Shown: positions 33,913 to 45,075 of the stretch, piece by piece | Layout of the letters: each line of letters begins with the position of its first letter | How positions within the stretch are numbered: the stretch's first letter is position 1 | Origin: Xiphophorus maculatus | Lineage: Eukaryota > Chordata > Actinopteri > Cyprinodontiformes > Poeciliidae | NCBI RefSeq assembly: GCF_002775205.1 | Contig: NC_036445.1 | Location: 28,631,953-28,695,952 of the forward strand | Reading direction: 5' to 3' | DNA: 64,000 nucleotides | Notes under the pieces: generated by a model | Databases searched by the model: none | The model's input: the letters and a program-made list of their open reading frames with translations, nothing else | What the model was told of the DNA's origin: nothing | Program-made: the position numbers and the translations under genes

Positions 33913-36900
33913 ATGAAAGGCATCACAGATGAACCGCAGTATTCTGTCAGCTTACTGGACGGAGGCACCGCCCTAAGTGATGTGATTAATAATCACATTG
34001 AAGAACAAACACTGGTGAGCGCGCTCCACCTTCACTAAACATTGCTTTGAATAGTTTTTGTTAGATTCAGGGCCATAACTGTGTTAAAGTCCATTGGTTT
34101 ACACCTTTTCCAAACTTAGCAAAGTGAGGGGGAGCTGACTGGTGCCCGGCCTGCCACCATAACAAATTTTTGCTGGAGCGATAAACTGTTCCAGACGTTA
34201 TTGCGGTAAACAATAATATTGTTGTTTTGAGACCATTTTCAAGTATTGTAATGATAATGGCATAATAATGCAAGAAAATATTCTTAAAGATCAATAAGCT
34301 TTAAATTCTGGTGACGGTTTAATGCTGGGAGTGTAAGATATTTAAAAAATCCAAAATAAATGAACAAAAACAACAGAAAGAACAACTAAAATGACTTATG
34401 AAGTCTGTGTAAACAAAACTGTCCTTCAGAAAAATGGTTATTTGAGAGCAAAGCAAACAGACTGAAGGCTTTTTGGTAAAAAAAAGAAAACGATAAATCA
34501 CGCTAATGGAAATGATTGCGTTTGATAATACTCGATATTTAATTTATCATGCGATTTAATTGATTTATTATTGCGACAGGCCTAGTTGGTATATCTTAAT
34601 CTCATTCATATTTCTGCTCTCGCTCTTTGCAGTCTGAGAAGAGTGCTTTCTTTGTCGCTGACCTGGGAGCGATCATGAGGCAGCACGTTCGCTGGCGAAC
34701 TCACATGCCCCAAATTCGTCCTTACTATGCTGTCAGATGCAACAGCAGCCCGGCAGTGATTGAGGTTCTCGCTGCCCTTGGCTCCGGGTTCACGTGCTCC
34801 AACAAGGTAATGCTCACACCTTATAGGAGTTTTGCTGTCTGTCGGTTTGGTCCGATGGGCGTGAAGTGTTTCATTTTAGCAGAGCGTCAAGATGCCTGTA
34901 TTGCTTCTTTCTCAGTTCAGACTGTTTTTGAATTCCAGTCTGAACTTGAGCTCGTGCAGAGCCATGGGATTCCCTCCGAAGACATCATCTACAGCGGCGT
35001 TTGCAAACAAGTCTCCCACATAAAATACACGGCTAAAAATGGCATTGACCTCCTTGTGTGTGATAACGAAGCAGAGCTGCGCAAGATTTCTCGCTGCCAC
35101 CCTAATGCCAAGTAAGTCAGTGCAGTATGTGTTTCCAGTCAGTGGACTGATGCACTTTGATGAGGAACTAGATGTGCTGTGTTCAGAATTTGTGGATGAT
35201 TTCAGTCCCCAGTTTTGGTAAAGCTTAGACCTGCTGCTACTGAAGTTAGCTTAGTGAGATTCTAAAATAAGTTTTTTATATTAGATTGTATTATTAAATT
35301 ATCATTCTGTCTAGCCTTCCATGAGCATTTTCTTTTATAAGAAGTTGATGTGATGGCACAATAATTTAACCATTATTGAATTGACATTTTGAGCTAGCTG
35401 CTAAGCATCATTTAGCTTTACTCAGACGTCAGTGAGACTCTAAAGTTTCTAAAATCCTGCCATGGCCTCCAAGATGTTCCAAGCTTAAAAAGATAAAACT
35501 TCACTGTATTACGTTATGTTATGTTACAATGATATCTTATTTACAGAGACGCCATAATCCATTTTATTTTTGATTTTGGTTGTGTGTGATGTTTTGTTCA
35601 TTTTCTTTTTATTTATCATTTTTGGTTGTTGTGTTTTATTTTGGATATTTAAAATTTCTTGCAGTTTCAATGTTAAGTGTTCTGTACAGACTTAAAGTTT
35701 ATTAATCTTTGGAAGGCTGAATTCGCATTATTAGGACATTATTTTAGGATATTGACAATGGCGTAAGTCATGTTTTTCTTTTTTTTTTCCAAATCTTTTC
35801 TTGCTAAAAGATAATTTAGGAAAAAAAAGACATTGGCCATTATTTTAGGAAGGTGATTATATAGTACTTGAAATGGTTTTAAAACAACACTATTATAATT
35901 TATGGCAATAACTATTGGGGCAGGTTATCATCTGAAAACTGTGTAATTGTGATCAATGGGGTATCGTGTCTAGTTGGTGTAGCAATAGACTTCCTGTAGC
36001 TCATGCTAATTACTTCTTTAGCAGAGTGCTAACCAGGGTAAGTGCAAGAATCCAGGTTGGTTCTGGTGTTAAAACACCTGACAGTAGTTAAAAATGTAAT
36101 TGCACCACCTTGAACATGGACATATACTGTGAAAGAAGCTGGACATTGTGACCCAACACCAAATTGTTGAGTGAACTTCCACATCGGTAACCGCTGCTCT
36201 TTCTGCCATGCGTCGACCCAGGCTGCTGCTGCAGGTGTCCACCGAGGCCCGTAACCCAGACGACGAGATGGGCATGACGTTCGGCTGCTCCCTCAAAGAC
36301 TGCAGGCGTCTGCTGGAGAGCGCGAAGGAGCTCGGTGTGCAAGTTGTGGGAGTCAGGTGAGACGCGGTGAAAATCATCCTAAACAAACACACTGAAGTGA
36401 TTCCACAGCAGCAATTCATTCCCGAGAAAATAATATTCTGCAGTAAACCGAATAAAACCGGACTTTGTGCGACTGTGACGGGCGTCTTCTCCCTTTCAGG
36501 TCTCACATTTCCAGCACATGTGACGATGACCAGGTTTACAGTCATGCAATCTCTGATGCCCGCTGCGTCTTTGACATGGGTGTAAGTATTGTAAATTTAA
36601 AAGTGAACTGGTTTTAGTTTCAGCTCCAGAGATGGGTAAAACGGGTAATATTTCGCTTTTGTCTCCGGCAGGAGGAGGTCGGTTTCAGCATGAACATCTT
36701 GGACATTGGAGGCGGATTCAGTGGTTCTGAGATTCAGCTGGAAATGGTCAGCTGTGCTTTCATGATGTTTCTGGATGTATTCGATTTAGCTTAGACTTAA
36801 AATTCCTAACATCCTGTCATGTTTTTGTTTTTTTTTTAGATTAACTGTGCTGTCATGTCCATGGTGGACCTTTACTTCCCTTCTTCCACTGGAGTCTCCA

Positions 36901-38915
36901 TTATTGCAGAACCCGGAAGCTTCTTTGTGTCCACTGCATTCACTCTGGCTGTGAACATCATTTCCAAAGCGGTGATGGCTCGTGACTGCCAGGACCAGAA
37001 ACAAAGTAGGTTGAACAATGCTTTGTGGTTAAGATGAATAATTTAATTTGATGCGTTTACGGGATTAATTAAAGCTTTCGGTCACCTTTAGACTGTATTT
37101 TGAAGTATTAAATAAACTCTACATTCTTGAACAGGCGAGCTGTCTCCCAATGAGGAGCCAGAGTTCCAGTATTACATGAACGAGGGGGTGTACGGATCAT
37201 TTTCAAGCAAGCTCTCAGAAACAGTAATTGCAACGCCGTCTGTTCATAAGGTGAGTCTCAACAACATTCCGGACATAGAACATGCAAACCCAACAAGACT
37301 GTTCTTTCCACCCACGCCTTAAAGTAGGGGTGCACCGATGACAGTTTTCTGGCCGATCACAGATCTTAAAAAAAAAAAACAAACAACCTGCTAATTCCGA
37401 TTTTGGCCAATACTGAGTTTTTCACCTGAAACGTCAGTAGGTAAATCAACAAAATTGATAAGTTGGCAACAGTGGGGTGACTATTGTTAACCATGCACAT
37501 TAAAGACATAGTTTTACATTAAGTAAACACAGTTATCATTTACATTTGTAGTCAGATTTTACCTATTTAATCCAATTTTAACTGCAAATGTTTAGATCCA
37601 TGGCTTACGCCGCTTTATTTTGGAGAATAAGCATCTGCACTTTAAGACCGTTGCTCGTGTTGTATGTTGTACTGTGGAGGGACGTCACATAAATCGACAC
37701 TAACATCGGTTTTGGCTGATAATGGTTGTTTTTTAACTGTCTTCTGTATCAGTCTTCCTCGTGAGCTACAACTCGTCAATGAGCTGCATAAATCAAAGTC
37801 TGCCAAGACTAGAGTAAGATTCTGGTTCAGCAACAGGTTGTCACTTGTGCAGCAGATGGTGCACATTCCTGTGCTTTTCCAGGTTTCCTAGTTGTTTGGA
37901 AATGATCCCAACAATCAGCTGATCAAGCAGACTAGTGCAGGCTCAGATAATGGAACTTGACGTGTATCACAGACTACATTCAGTTGTGAAAACAACCTCA
38001 TTCAATAGCGTAGTATAGCATTATGTCTAATGTCCTTTAAATTGCCAATAGTAGGGCTAAATCGGCCCTGATTTTCTTAGTTTTTGGAGATCAACCGATA
38101 CGTAGATGTGCGAAATTTAATACTGTGATTTAAATTTCGTTGTTCTTGTGACAATGACAATAAAGATTTATCTATCTATCTACAGTATCTATGAAACTGA
38201 TCTGCACAGTGGCCAACTTGGTGTTATATTTAGGGACTTTTCCTACAAAAATCAGAATCAGCAGGTCAGCCTTTTTAGAAATCTGTGATCAAGTAGAAAA
38301 CTGCAATCAGTTCATCCCTAGCTAGTCAGTATACATGGCACGTCTTTGAGGATTTCTTCACTTTTTTTTTTTTTTACAACTCTTTCTACAAATATGACAT
38401 TGCTATCACAGATAAGGGAACATAACTTCAACAAATCTGATCTGTCCCTTTAATTTCCAATGGTTTAATGATTCTGTTTGATGCCTTGTGGACAGAATGC
38501 GTCTCTGGACCTCCCAGTGTTCAGCAGCAGCTTGTGGGGTCCCTCTGGGGACGACCTGGACCAAGTGGTGGACCACTGCCTGCTACCTGAGCTCCACACT
38601 GGGGACTGGCTGCTGTTTCCACAAGCCGGAGCCTACACTCTGGGTCAGCCTCTATTCCCTCCCACTGACTCAACACCGCCCCCTGTCCACTATGTGATAT
38701 CCTCGAGAGATTGGTGAGAATCTCTCTGACGTTTTTCTTCTGCATTCAGAAGGAATCAGTTATTTAATTTTTTTATTTTTATGCTTGTTTCCTTCTTTAG
38801 GGTAGAAATGCAGGATGCTGGTGTAACCAATGAGACTACGATGAAGTACTTCTCATGGATCCCATATTTCCTCGGCTCCTGCCAAACAGAAGCGGCACTG
38901 TCTGTTCCAGCTTAG
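33913..38915 (+). CDS. azin1: azin1, antizyme inhibitor 1 (complete)
   Basis: A catalytically dead ornithine decarboxylase homologue that binds antizyme, freeing ODC and polyamine uptake. Exons: 33913-34014, 34633-34806, 34939-35111, 36222-36356, 36500-36581, 36672-36746, 36840-37005, 37135-37250, 38496-38713, 38801-38915. Total 1356 nt, 451 residues plus stop; human is 448. ODC-fold signatures: [43 protein letters not shown]'s PLP lysine is Arg in YAVRCN, the catalytic Cys of WGPxCD is Gly, and the Asp before CASK is Thr, so it should not decarboxylate. That, and the leader, mark azin1 not odc1. It starts MKGITDE. Convergent with klf10. Confidence 0.96.
34158..34582 (+). repeat. Interspersed repeat family B, copy 1 (azin1 intron)
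   Basis: About 425 bp closely matching 55701-56116 in the same orientation. Shared phrases include CATAACAAATTTT at the left, GAGACCATTTTCAAGT inside, and CAATAAGCTTTAAATTCT. It ends near a GATTTATTATTGCGACAGG phrase typical of non-autonomous DNA transposons. Non-coding. Confidence 0.75.
37325..38320. mobile_element. hAT-like element with long TIRs (azin1 intron)
   Basis: The left end TAGGGGTGCACCGATGACAG and the inverted right end TAGGGATGAACTGATTGCAG match over roughly 42 bp, continuing through CAGTTTTCT and GATCACAGAT. About 996 bp, with no intact transposase. A LINE tail at 38095-38185 is nested inside. No convincing target duplication. Confidence 0.7.
38095..38185 (+). mobile_element. 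Nested LINE 3' tail
   Basis: Phrase AATTTCGTTGTTCTTGTGAC followed by AATGACAATAAAG and a TATC tandem tail, typical of fish L2-like 3' ends. It lies within the 37325-38320 element, so it inserted later or was carried by it. Confidence 0.65.
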
Positions 38916-39811
38916 CAACCTGCCGACCAAGAAGGCTTTCGGCTTCTCCTACTGGTTTGCGCTGCTATTGTCCTTCACCTTGACGAACTCATTAAGCCAG
39001 TTGTGCAGATATGTGTAAAAGCACTGGGACCAGGATCTAACCTTATCCTCAACTCTGATGAGATTACACCCTGAAAATCAAAACAGTTCATGTCAAATAG
39101 TACGTAGCAGAATTATTTCAGAATTACTCAAGTATTTTATGTTATCAGCATCCCATTGAATTGCAGTTTACTGAATTAGGTATATGTAGAATTGTTGTGA
39201 TTATATATTTAACTGATGTATTTACTACTTCTGCTAGTGTTGCCAGTCTCAGTAAATTGCATATCTGAGTGATTGAAACATTGCTCTGAAATAATTTTTT
39301 ATTACACTTGTATTTATAATTTTTATTGTCTTGCATAATTTATTATATATGACAAGCTTAACTCCCATCAGTTCTTTCAAAAATCTACTATTTTCAGTTA
39401 TCGTTGGTGTCGCAGTGGCATCTGCTCCTTGCAGAAAACATAGACTGTTTCGGCCCGGTGCGGTTTGAAAGCAACGGTTTAAGTGATCACCAGTTGGTTG
39501 GTGTGTTTTGTGTTTCGCCAAAGTGCAGAGCGGCTTTCCGAAAAGGGCCAGCAGATCGTAGAGCCAGAGCATTATACAGCATGTGCTGCAGATGGAACAG
39601 GGTAAGTGTTGATGGATAAGGAATCAGCTGCAACAGAAAGGGACATTTCAGTAACAAAACAGTACGTTTTGTGTTTTCTATAAACTTCACATCCTGTTAT
39701 TTATACTGAATATATGTGTTGCAAGATTATTGCCAGAGTTTTTGACAATGCAAGGTTGCTTGTATTGCATGTCTCACATCTGTAAAGCCGTCTCCCAAAT
39801 CTGTGTCTAAG

Positions 39812-39817
39812 AATAAA
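39812..39817 (+). terminator. azin1: azin1 poly(A) signal (a second at 39876)
   Basis: AATAAA about 900 nt after the azin1 stop; another AATAAA at 39876-39881. Both lie before the klf10 3' end on the other strand. Confidence 0.5.
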
Positions 39818-39881
39818 ACTGGTAAGGCACTTGCCTTCTGTTAAGTTGCTGCTGTAGCTTGTCAAAATGAACATTAATAAA

Positions 39882-40433
39882 CAGCTAAATGACGTGGCTG
39901 TGTGTTACTGGGTTTTTAATTTCTCTCGTCAAAAGCAGGGCTGCCATGCATCGGTGTCACTGGACCCTGACCACCACTGGCAGGCAAGACGGGAGAAGTA
40001 TCTTGCCCAATTACACAACATGTGAGACAAATGGAGCGAGGTTTGAACCAGCAACCTACCCTACCAGTTACAGCACAAACTTCATTACCCCAGAAACATG
40101 CAAACCCTTGATCTCAATATCCATATTGACCTCAAACAACAAAGTTTGCTTTGTAATACTGTGTTCCTAACAAAAACTAAACATTGCACAAACATTGTTT
40201 AAAAATAATATACTTTATAAGGCACAAACAGACTCTTTGTTCAAATAAAAAAAGGTTGACAGAAAAACAAAAAGTTGCAGGAAAAAAAGAGCTCATGGAA
40301 GAGAGTTTGATTCCTCTTCTCCATACACACAGCAGTGCTTAATCTCTGTTGCACTTTTTAACTGGAAAAACATAAATATCTGTGCAAATTCAGCCTCAAT
40401 AAGTTTTTGTTTGCTTTCGCAGTCTTTGGCCTT
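39882..40433. other. azin1-klf10 convergent junction
   Basis: Short spacer between the two 3' ends. A stretch at about 39935-40075 has SINE/LINE-like phrases (CTTGCCCAATTACACAACAT and a GGTTTGAACC box-B-like motif). The rest is probably klf10 3' UTR on the minus strand; a clear reverse AATAAA was not seen. Confidence 0.45.
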
Positions 40434-43063
40434 TCAGCAATTAGAGTGTCTCACGAGAGCGTTCATAGAGGAGACTTTAACAGCAATGGATGCAGAGAGG
40501 TCTGCGGTGGGGCTGATCCCTAATGCCCAGAAGGGTTTCTTCTTCGCCACAAAGTGTCGTCGGGCGTGCTTAGCCAGGTGATCGCTGCGCATGAAGCGGC
40601 TGAGGCACATGGGGCACGTAAACCTTTTCTCTCCAGTGTGTGTTCGACGATGGCGGGAAAGTTCATCCGAACGAGCGAATCGCCTCTCACAGCCCTCCCA
40701 CTTGCATTTGAAGGGTTTTTCACCTGTTGGGACAAAGACAGAGGGGATTTGACTTTCACTGTGCTTGAATCATCAGCAAGATCGCACTTCTTGAGATTCT
40801 TCGTCTCTTACCTGTATGTGTCCTTATGTGGGCCTTGAGATGGGAGCTCTTGAAGTAGGTCTTGCCACAGTCCTCATGAGGGCAAACATGACTGCGCACA
40901 CGTGACGACTCTCTTTGCAGAGCGGCGCTCCTTTGCTCCAACGCGGCACGCCCAGGAGCGGGGGCAATGGGTGCAAACCTGGTGCCACCAGATGTCCTCT
41001 CCACTTGCTGAAGGTTCCAGATGGCAGGAACAGATGGTTGGTGGACAAGAAACACTGCGGGCCCTTTCACCACCTGACCTTCTACTAACAGGATACGTGG
41101 AGGGGAACCTGTTGGTATCAGTGGCGATCCAAGTTCCTGCTGTGAACCATGTGAGGTTGTGATTGCTAATGGAACAGACGTAGAGGTTGTGACACTGTTT
41201 TGCGGTCTAGTGGTGAGTGTGGAGGACAAGGGAACGATCTGGCTAAAGACTGGTACATGAGAAACTAGAGTGATCCCAGCCGGAACTAAAGGCACCATGT
41301 TTGATCTATCGTTTGGTTTTATCCGACTCATCTGGATCTGGCTGGGTTCAAAATGCACTGATGCATCTTTGGAGGTTTTCTGTTTTGCAACAGTTTTATC
41401 AGAGTCTTGGTTAGTCCAACTGTTAAAGGCGTCCACATTCGTTTTAGAGTCTTGCGCAAGAGACACCGAGGCTGTGTCTTCTTGCAAGGGTTGATGAGTG
41501 CTACAGGAGCAGTGCTGGATATCCGCAGTGTGGCGGATCACGCTAGTGCACTGGTACTTCTGGGAAATGGCTGTATCCTCTGGAGAGTGATGCAGTTTAG
41601 GCGGTGACCCTGAAAGGGTGGCCTCACAGTGGGGTGGGCTGTAGGGTGGCGTCATACACTGCAAGAAAAGTCAAAGAGTGGGACTAAGTTTTCAGTTCTG
41701 CTGCCAATCCACTCACACCACTTAATATTTTTGCAGGTTATGAACACAAATTATGTTGTATTTTGCTGAGATAGACCAACATAAAGTAATGGATTACCGA
41801 AAAGGGGGAAAGATAATGCATGGTTTTCATTGTGTTAATTTGCAGGTCACAAAGACACATCTCTTAACAGCTTCTTCCAGGGTAGCCCAGTGAATAGTTT
41901 CATCCTTCTGCCTGTCAACTTTGACGATCTTCACTGTCCCTCCCTATAAAACGCCGACAGTATGACGCTGCTGCCCCCCTGTTTAACTTTAGAGATAATT
42001 TGTTCAGGGTGTCAACTATCCACATTTGGAGGCCAACAAACTTTATTATCTGTTCAGACAACCTTTATAACATTTCGCTGAGTCACTTATAGGCTTGTGG
42101 CAAGCTGGAAATGGGACCTCTAATGTGTTTCTTTCAACACTGGCTTTCTTCTTACCACCCTTCCATTAAGGTCCAGATTCATGGAGTGCTCCACTAATAG
42201 TGTTAGCAGATCTTCCCATCTGAGCTGTACCCCTTCCTTCAGAGATGCTTTGGCTTTCGTGGCCACTTCTTTCTCTAATCCTCTCCTTGATTTGCCCATG
42301 AGTTGAGTTGCATCACCAGGTCTGGGTAGGTTTTTAGTTGAGATGATAGATTGAACATCACTCCATGAGATGTCCAAAACTTGGATAACTGTTTTATAGC
42401 CTCACCTTGCTTTAAATCTCTCACACAACTTTATCCCTGGCCAGTCTGTTACGTCACTTGGTCTTCATGATGCTCTTAGTTCACTAAAAGTCTCCAAAAA
42501 CCCCAGAGATGCCTTCACTGAACTGTACAGTTATGCATGTTACACTTTTCTTTTTTTTTTACATTTTGCTTGAGAAAATTTTCAATTCACAGATATGAAC
42601 AGTGAAACCCTAAAAGTGTGAGGGGTGGGGAGGCATGGCTATACTTGGAAAAATGCTAGCCACCCCACTGGAACACCCAGAGAATCGTGTTCAGCACCCA
42701 TATGAACATCTTCTGGTGTCGCCACTGGATATGTGCGAATTTGTGTTGGTCCGTCAAATAACAGCTGGCCAAAATACAATGCAGAAAAGAAAACAAGCAA
42801 TGTGACATTCACTGAAATTATAGTTCACTTACAAAAGACGACCCAAGCATCGCAGAAGGACCGGAGGGTACAGAGTCATCCTCTGAGCATTCTGAGGAGG
42901 GGGTGAGGGGTCTGGGCTCTTTGGGCCGGAAGTTCCTCATCTTCCAGTGCTCAGTCATGGAGATCAGAGCTTCCACTGCCTGCAGGTCACCTGCACCCAT
43001 TGAAGAAGGCTGGAAATCAGACCGGGTGTCTAACACCTCATTTTGGTCCATTTCAACTTTCAT
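40434..43063 (-). CDS. klf10: klf10, Krueppel-like factor 10 / TIEG1 (complete)
   Basis: TGF-beta-inducible GC-box repressor. Exons, in transcription order: 43063-42833, 41658-40812, 40723-40434; 1368 nt, 455 residues plus stop. The N-terminus has the Sin3-binding-type helix (AVEALISM), then a proline-rich region with FCMTPPYSP spanning the first junction and [11 protein letters not shown], both as in KLF10. Three C2H2 fingers at the C-terminus: [55 protein letters not shown], with TGEK linkers. The tail after finger 3 ([10 protein letters not shown]...) is unlike the human one. The start is placed at MKVEMD, just inside the exon after acceptor TCTCTAG at 43065; the upstream exon appears non-coding or was not resolved. 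KLF11 is the alternative, but the azin1 neighbourhood favours klf10. Confidence 0.92.
41735..41880 (-). mobile_element. DNA-transposon relic in klf10 intron
   Basis: On the minus strand contains a 'TGTTGGTCTATCTCAGCAAA'-like phrase shared with the GTGAATACTTTTGCAAGG family. Short and diverged. Confidence 0.4.
42120..42377 (-). pseudogene. Tc1/mariner-like transposase fragment
   Basis: An 86-codon frame containing [11 protein letters not shown] and, near the end, [11 protein letters not shown] then KETH. It lines up with the paired-like DNA-binding part of fish Tc1 transposases (NLPRxGRP..., GRVARRKPLL). No catalytic DDE region follows, so it is a broken relic. It lies in klf10 intron 1, between exons 43063-42833 and 41658-40812. 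Confidence 0.6.
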
Positions 43064-43689
43064 TCTAGAGATCGGACAGACAAAAACAAGAGAGAAGTGT
43101 TGAGAATTTGCTCCGGGCTCCACACAGTAATGTCTAATGCCTCACTGACAGTCATCCTGTGGAGGTTTAGTTTTCAGGTTTATTGATTCAGCTATTTCCA
43201 GGACATGGGGGAGGGAGGACGTGCAACCGGCATGATCAGCCGGTGTTCTTCACTCACTCCCCTTTCACCTAGTTTCTAGTGAAAGCTGAGAGTGGTTACA
43301 AAACAACCAGACAACCCCTTTATGGCAGGGGTCTGGCACAGACCGCCAGAGCCAGCCATCCTTCTCCCTCCTGTCTGCCATAAGGATAAAATGCATAGCA
43401 GGTTGCAAATATAAAGCAATCTTATCCATGCAAAAGTAATCTTTTCAAAGAAATGTTATCTAATTTATGCAATATTTATTTCTCTTTTTTTTAAGTGGAA
43501 TTAAAAAATCTTACTTACATCTATGTTGGATTGGGCGATTTTTAAAAAATTTCCCCAGGGGAGCAGTCTTTAGGTTTCACCTTTAGGTCAGCCTTGTCGT
43601 CTGTGCGTGAATATCTAAGTGCAGAATTTGATGTTTCCCACTTTTCTCCTCTCGACCTGTTTCTCATTCATCGTCTCAAATGCGACGGG

Positions 43690-43765
43690 GAGAGATTAAG
43701 GGGCGGGGCTTATCGCGGCGACCAATAGACCGCATAGGTGTGCTGAGGTGCCGGCCAATAGGAGG
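43690..43765 (-). promoter_or_regulatory. klf10: klf10 promoter cluster: GC box and two CCAAT boxes
   Basis: GGGGCGGGGC at 43700-43709 and CCAAT at 43722-43726 and 43755-43759, in a CpG-rich patch about 640-700 bp upstream of the assigned start. It fits a TATA-less, Sp/NF-Y-driven, rapidly inducible gene. The transcription start is not fixed. Confidence 0.55.
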
Positions 43766-44021
43766 AGATCTCGGTGCGTGATTCGAGGCTGATGGGGACG
43801 TGGAGGCTGCATGGTACACAACACCTTTGACTTGTGGGAACGGCAACGCAACCCACACTCTCTCTCTCACACACACACCCACCCACCCAACACACTCGCT
43901 CTGTCTATCTTGAATTACTCTCCTAATTCTCTGTCGGTGCAGAAACATTTTTCCATCGCTCATAGGAAATGAAGATCTTATCTTATTTTGTAAGATTATA
44001 AATATGAGCTCCCCCAAAATA

Positions 44022-45075
44022 TTCGCTTGTTTATTGCACCAAACACGGCACCTTCAATGGCGCCCATTCGAATCGTAGGATACTCTCAACCAAAAAAAAA
44101 AAAAGAACCTCATGCAGGAGCTAAATATGAAGATCAATCATATTAGTGATTTTTAGTAGTTTAAACAGCATTAAGATACAAATCTTAGACATTTTTATAT
44201 GTTTGAATGTTTTTATGCCTTGTTTTGTGACAGAATATCACTTCATCACTTTCTCCTGATTACTGGGTTGAACCCTCTCCATTGCATTCAGAACTCCTTA
44301 ATACTAGTTTCAACAATAGACTCAAAAAGGTGCTGGAAACATAATATTTTGCTCCATATTGCAGTTGCTGATGATATCACTGATGCAAATATCCTGTTCC
44401 TGTAAATATCCACATTACACACCTGCTCTATTGAATTGAGATCTGGTGACAGTGGAGGTCATGTTCGCAAAGCAACATTAAGACGATCCGAGGTCTGTCA
44501 CCCGGTGCATTGTCCTGCTGGAAGTAGCCATCAGAAGATGAAATTTTAATGCTGGAATGTATTTTTTTTCTGTGTTCCAAATCAAGTTTTCCAGTGAAAA
44601 CACTTGTGCATCGAAAGAAAACAGTTAAAGTGGTTCAGGCATCTGATTAGGCAGCCTCAAAAGGTGCTTCCCTTTAGATGGGTGACTGGACAAAACACAT
44701 TAAATAATATGCAGTAGATTAACTCAAAGCTGGTACCTTCAGTATTTATGTTACTTTTCTTTAGTAACACAGTAATGCCTAATGTGACGGCAACAACTCT
44801 AGGGGGTAAAGAAGACGGGACAGCTTGAATAGCAGTCAATGCAACTTCTGGTCTCTTCTGTGCAACAAAAGCTCAGAACAGCTTTTATTCGCTTCTTTAT
44901 TGCACCAAACACGGAAGCTGCAACGACTCCCCTTCGAATCGTTGGATCTATCTGCTCGCAAGAAGAAAAAAAAAGAAAAAAAAAGTATGAACCTCATGCA
45001 GGAAATAAATATGAAGACGTTTGAATTTTTATGTTGATATAAAAGTGTGTGATTTGCCGGTTTTTAATAGTTAAC
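44022..45075. repeat. Direct repeat pair flanking about 720 bp
   Basis: Copy 1 (44022-44165) and copy 2 (44887-45075) share ATTCGCTT.TTTATTGCAC, CAAACACGG, TTCGAATCGT.GGAT, A-runs, GAACCTCATGCAGGA and AATATGAAGA. They are diverged and in the same orientation. The interior holds a piece of another transposon (about 44425-44545). This could be two copies of one short element, or long-terminal-repeat-like ends. Confidence 0.65.
44425..44545 (+). mobile_element. Fragment of a common teleost DNA transposon
   Basis: Phrases ACACCTGCTCTATTGAATTG, GAGATCTGGTGACAGTGGAG and TCCTGCTGGAAGTAGCCATC match a repeat I recall as widespread in fish genomes. Short fragment. Confidence 0.45.

Noticed and set aside
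33913-38915. odc1 instead of azin1
   Set aside because: Missing PLP Lys and catalytic Cys, the AZIN1-type leader uORF, and the atp6v1c1/klf10 neighbours all favour azin1.
40520-40759. Minus-strand frame across the last klf10 exon
   Set aside because: Out of frame with the zinc fingers; the real frame gives the two C-terminal C2H2 fingers.
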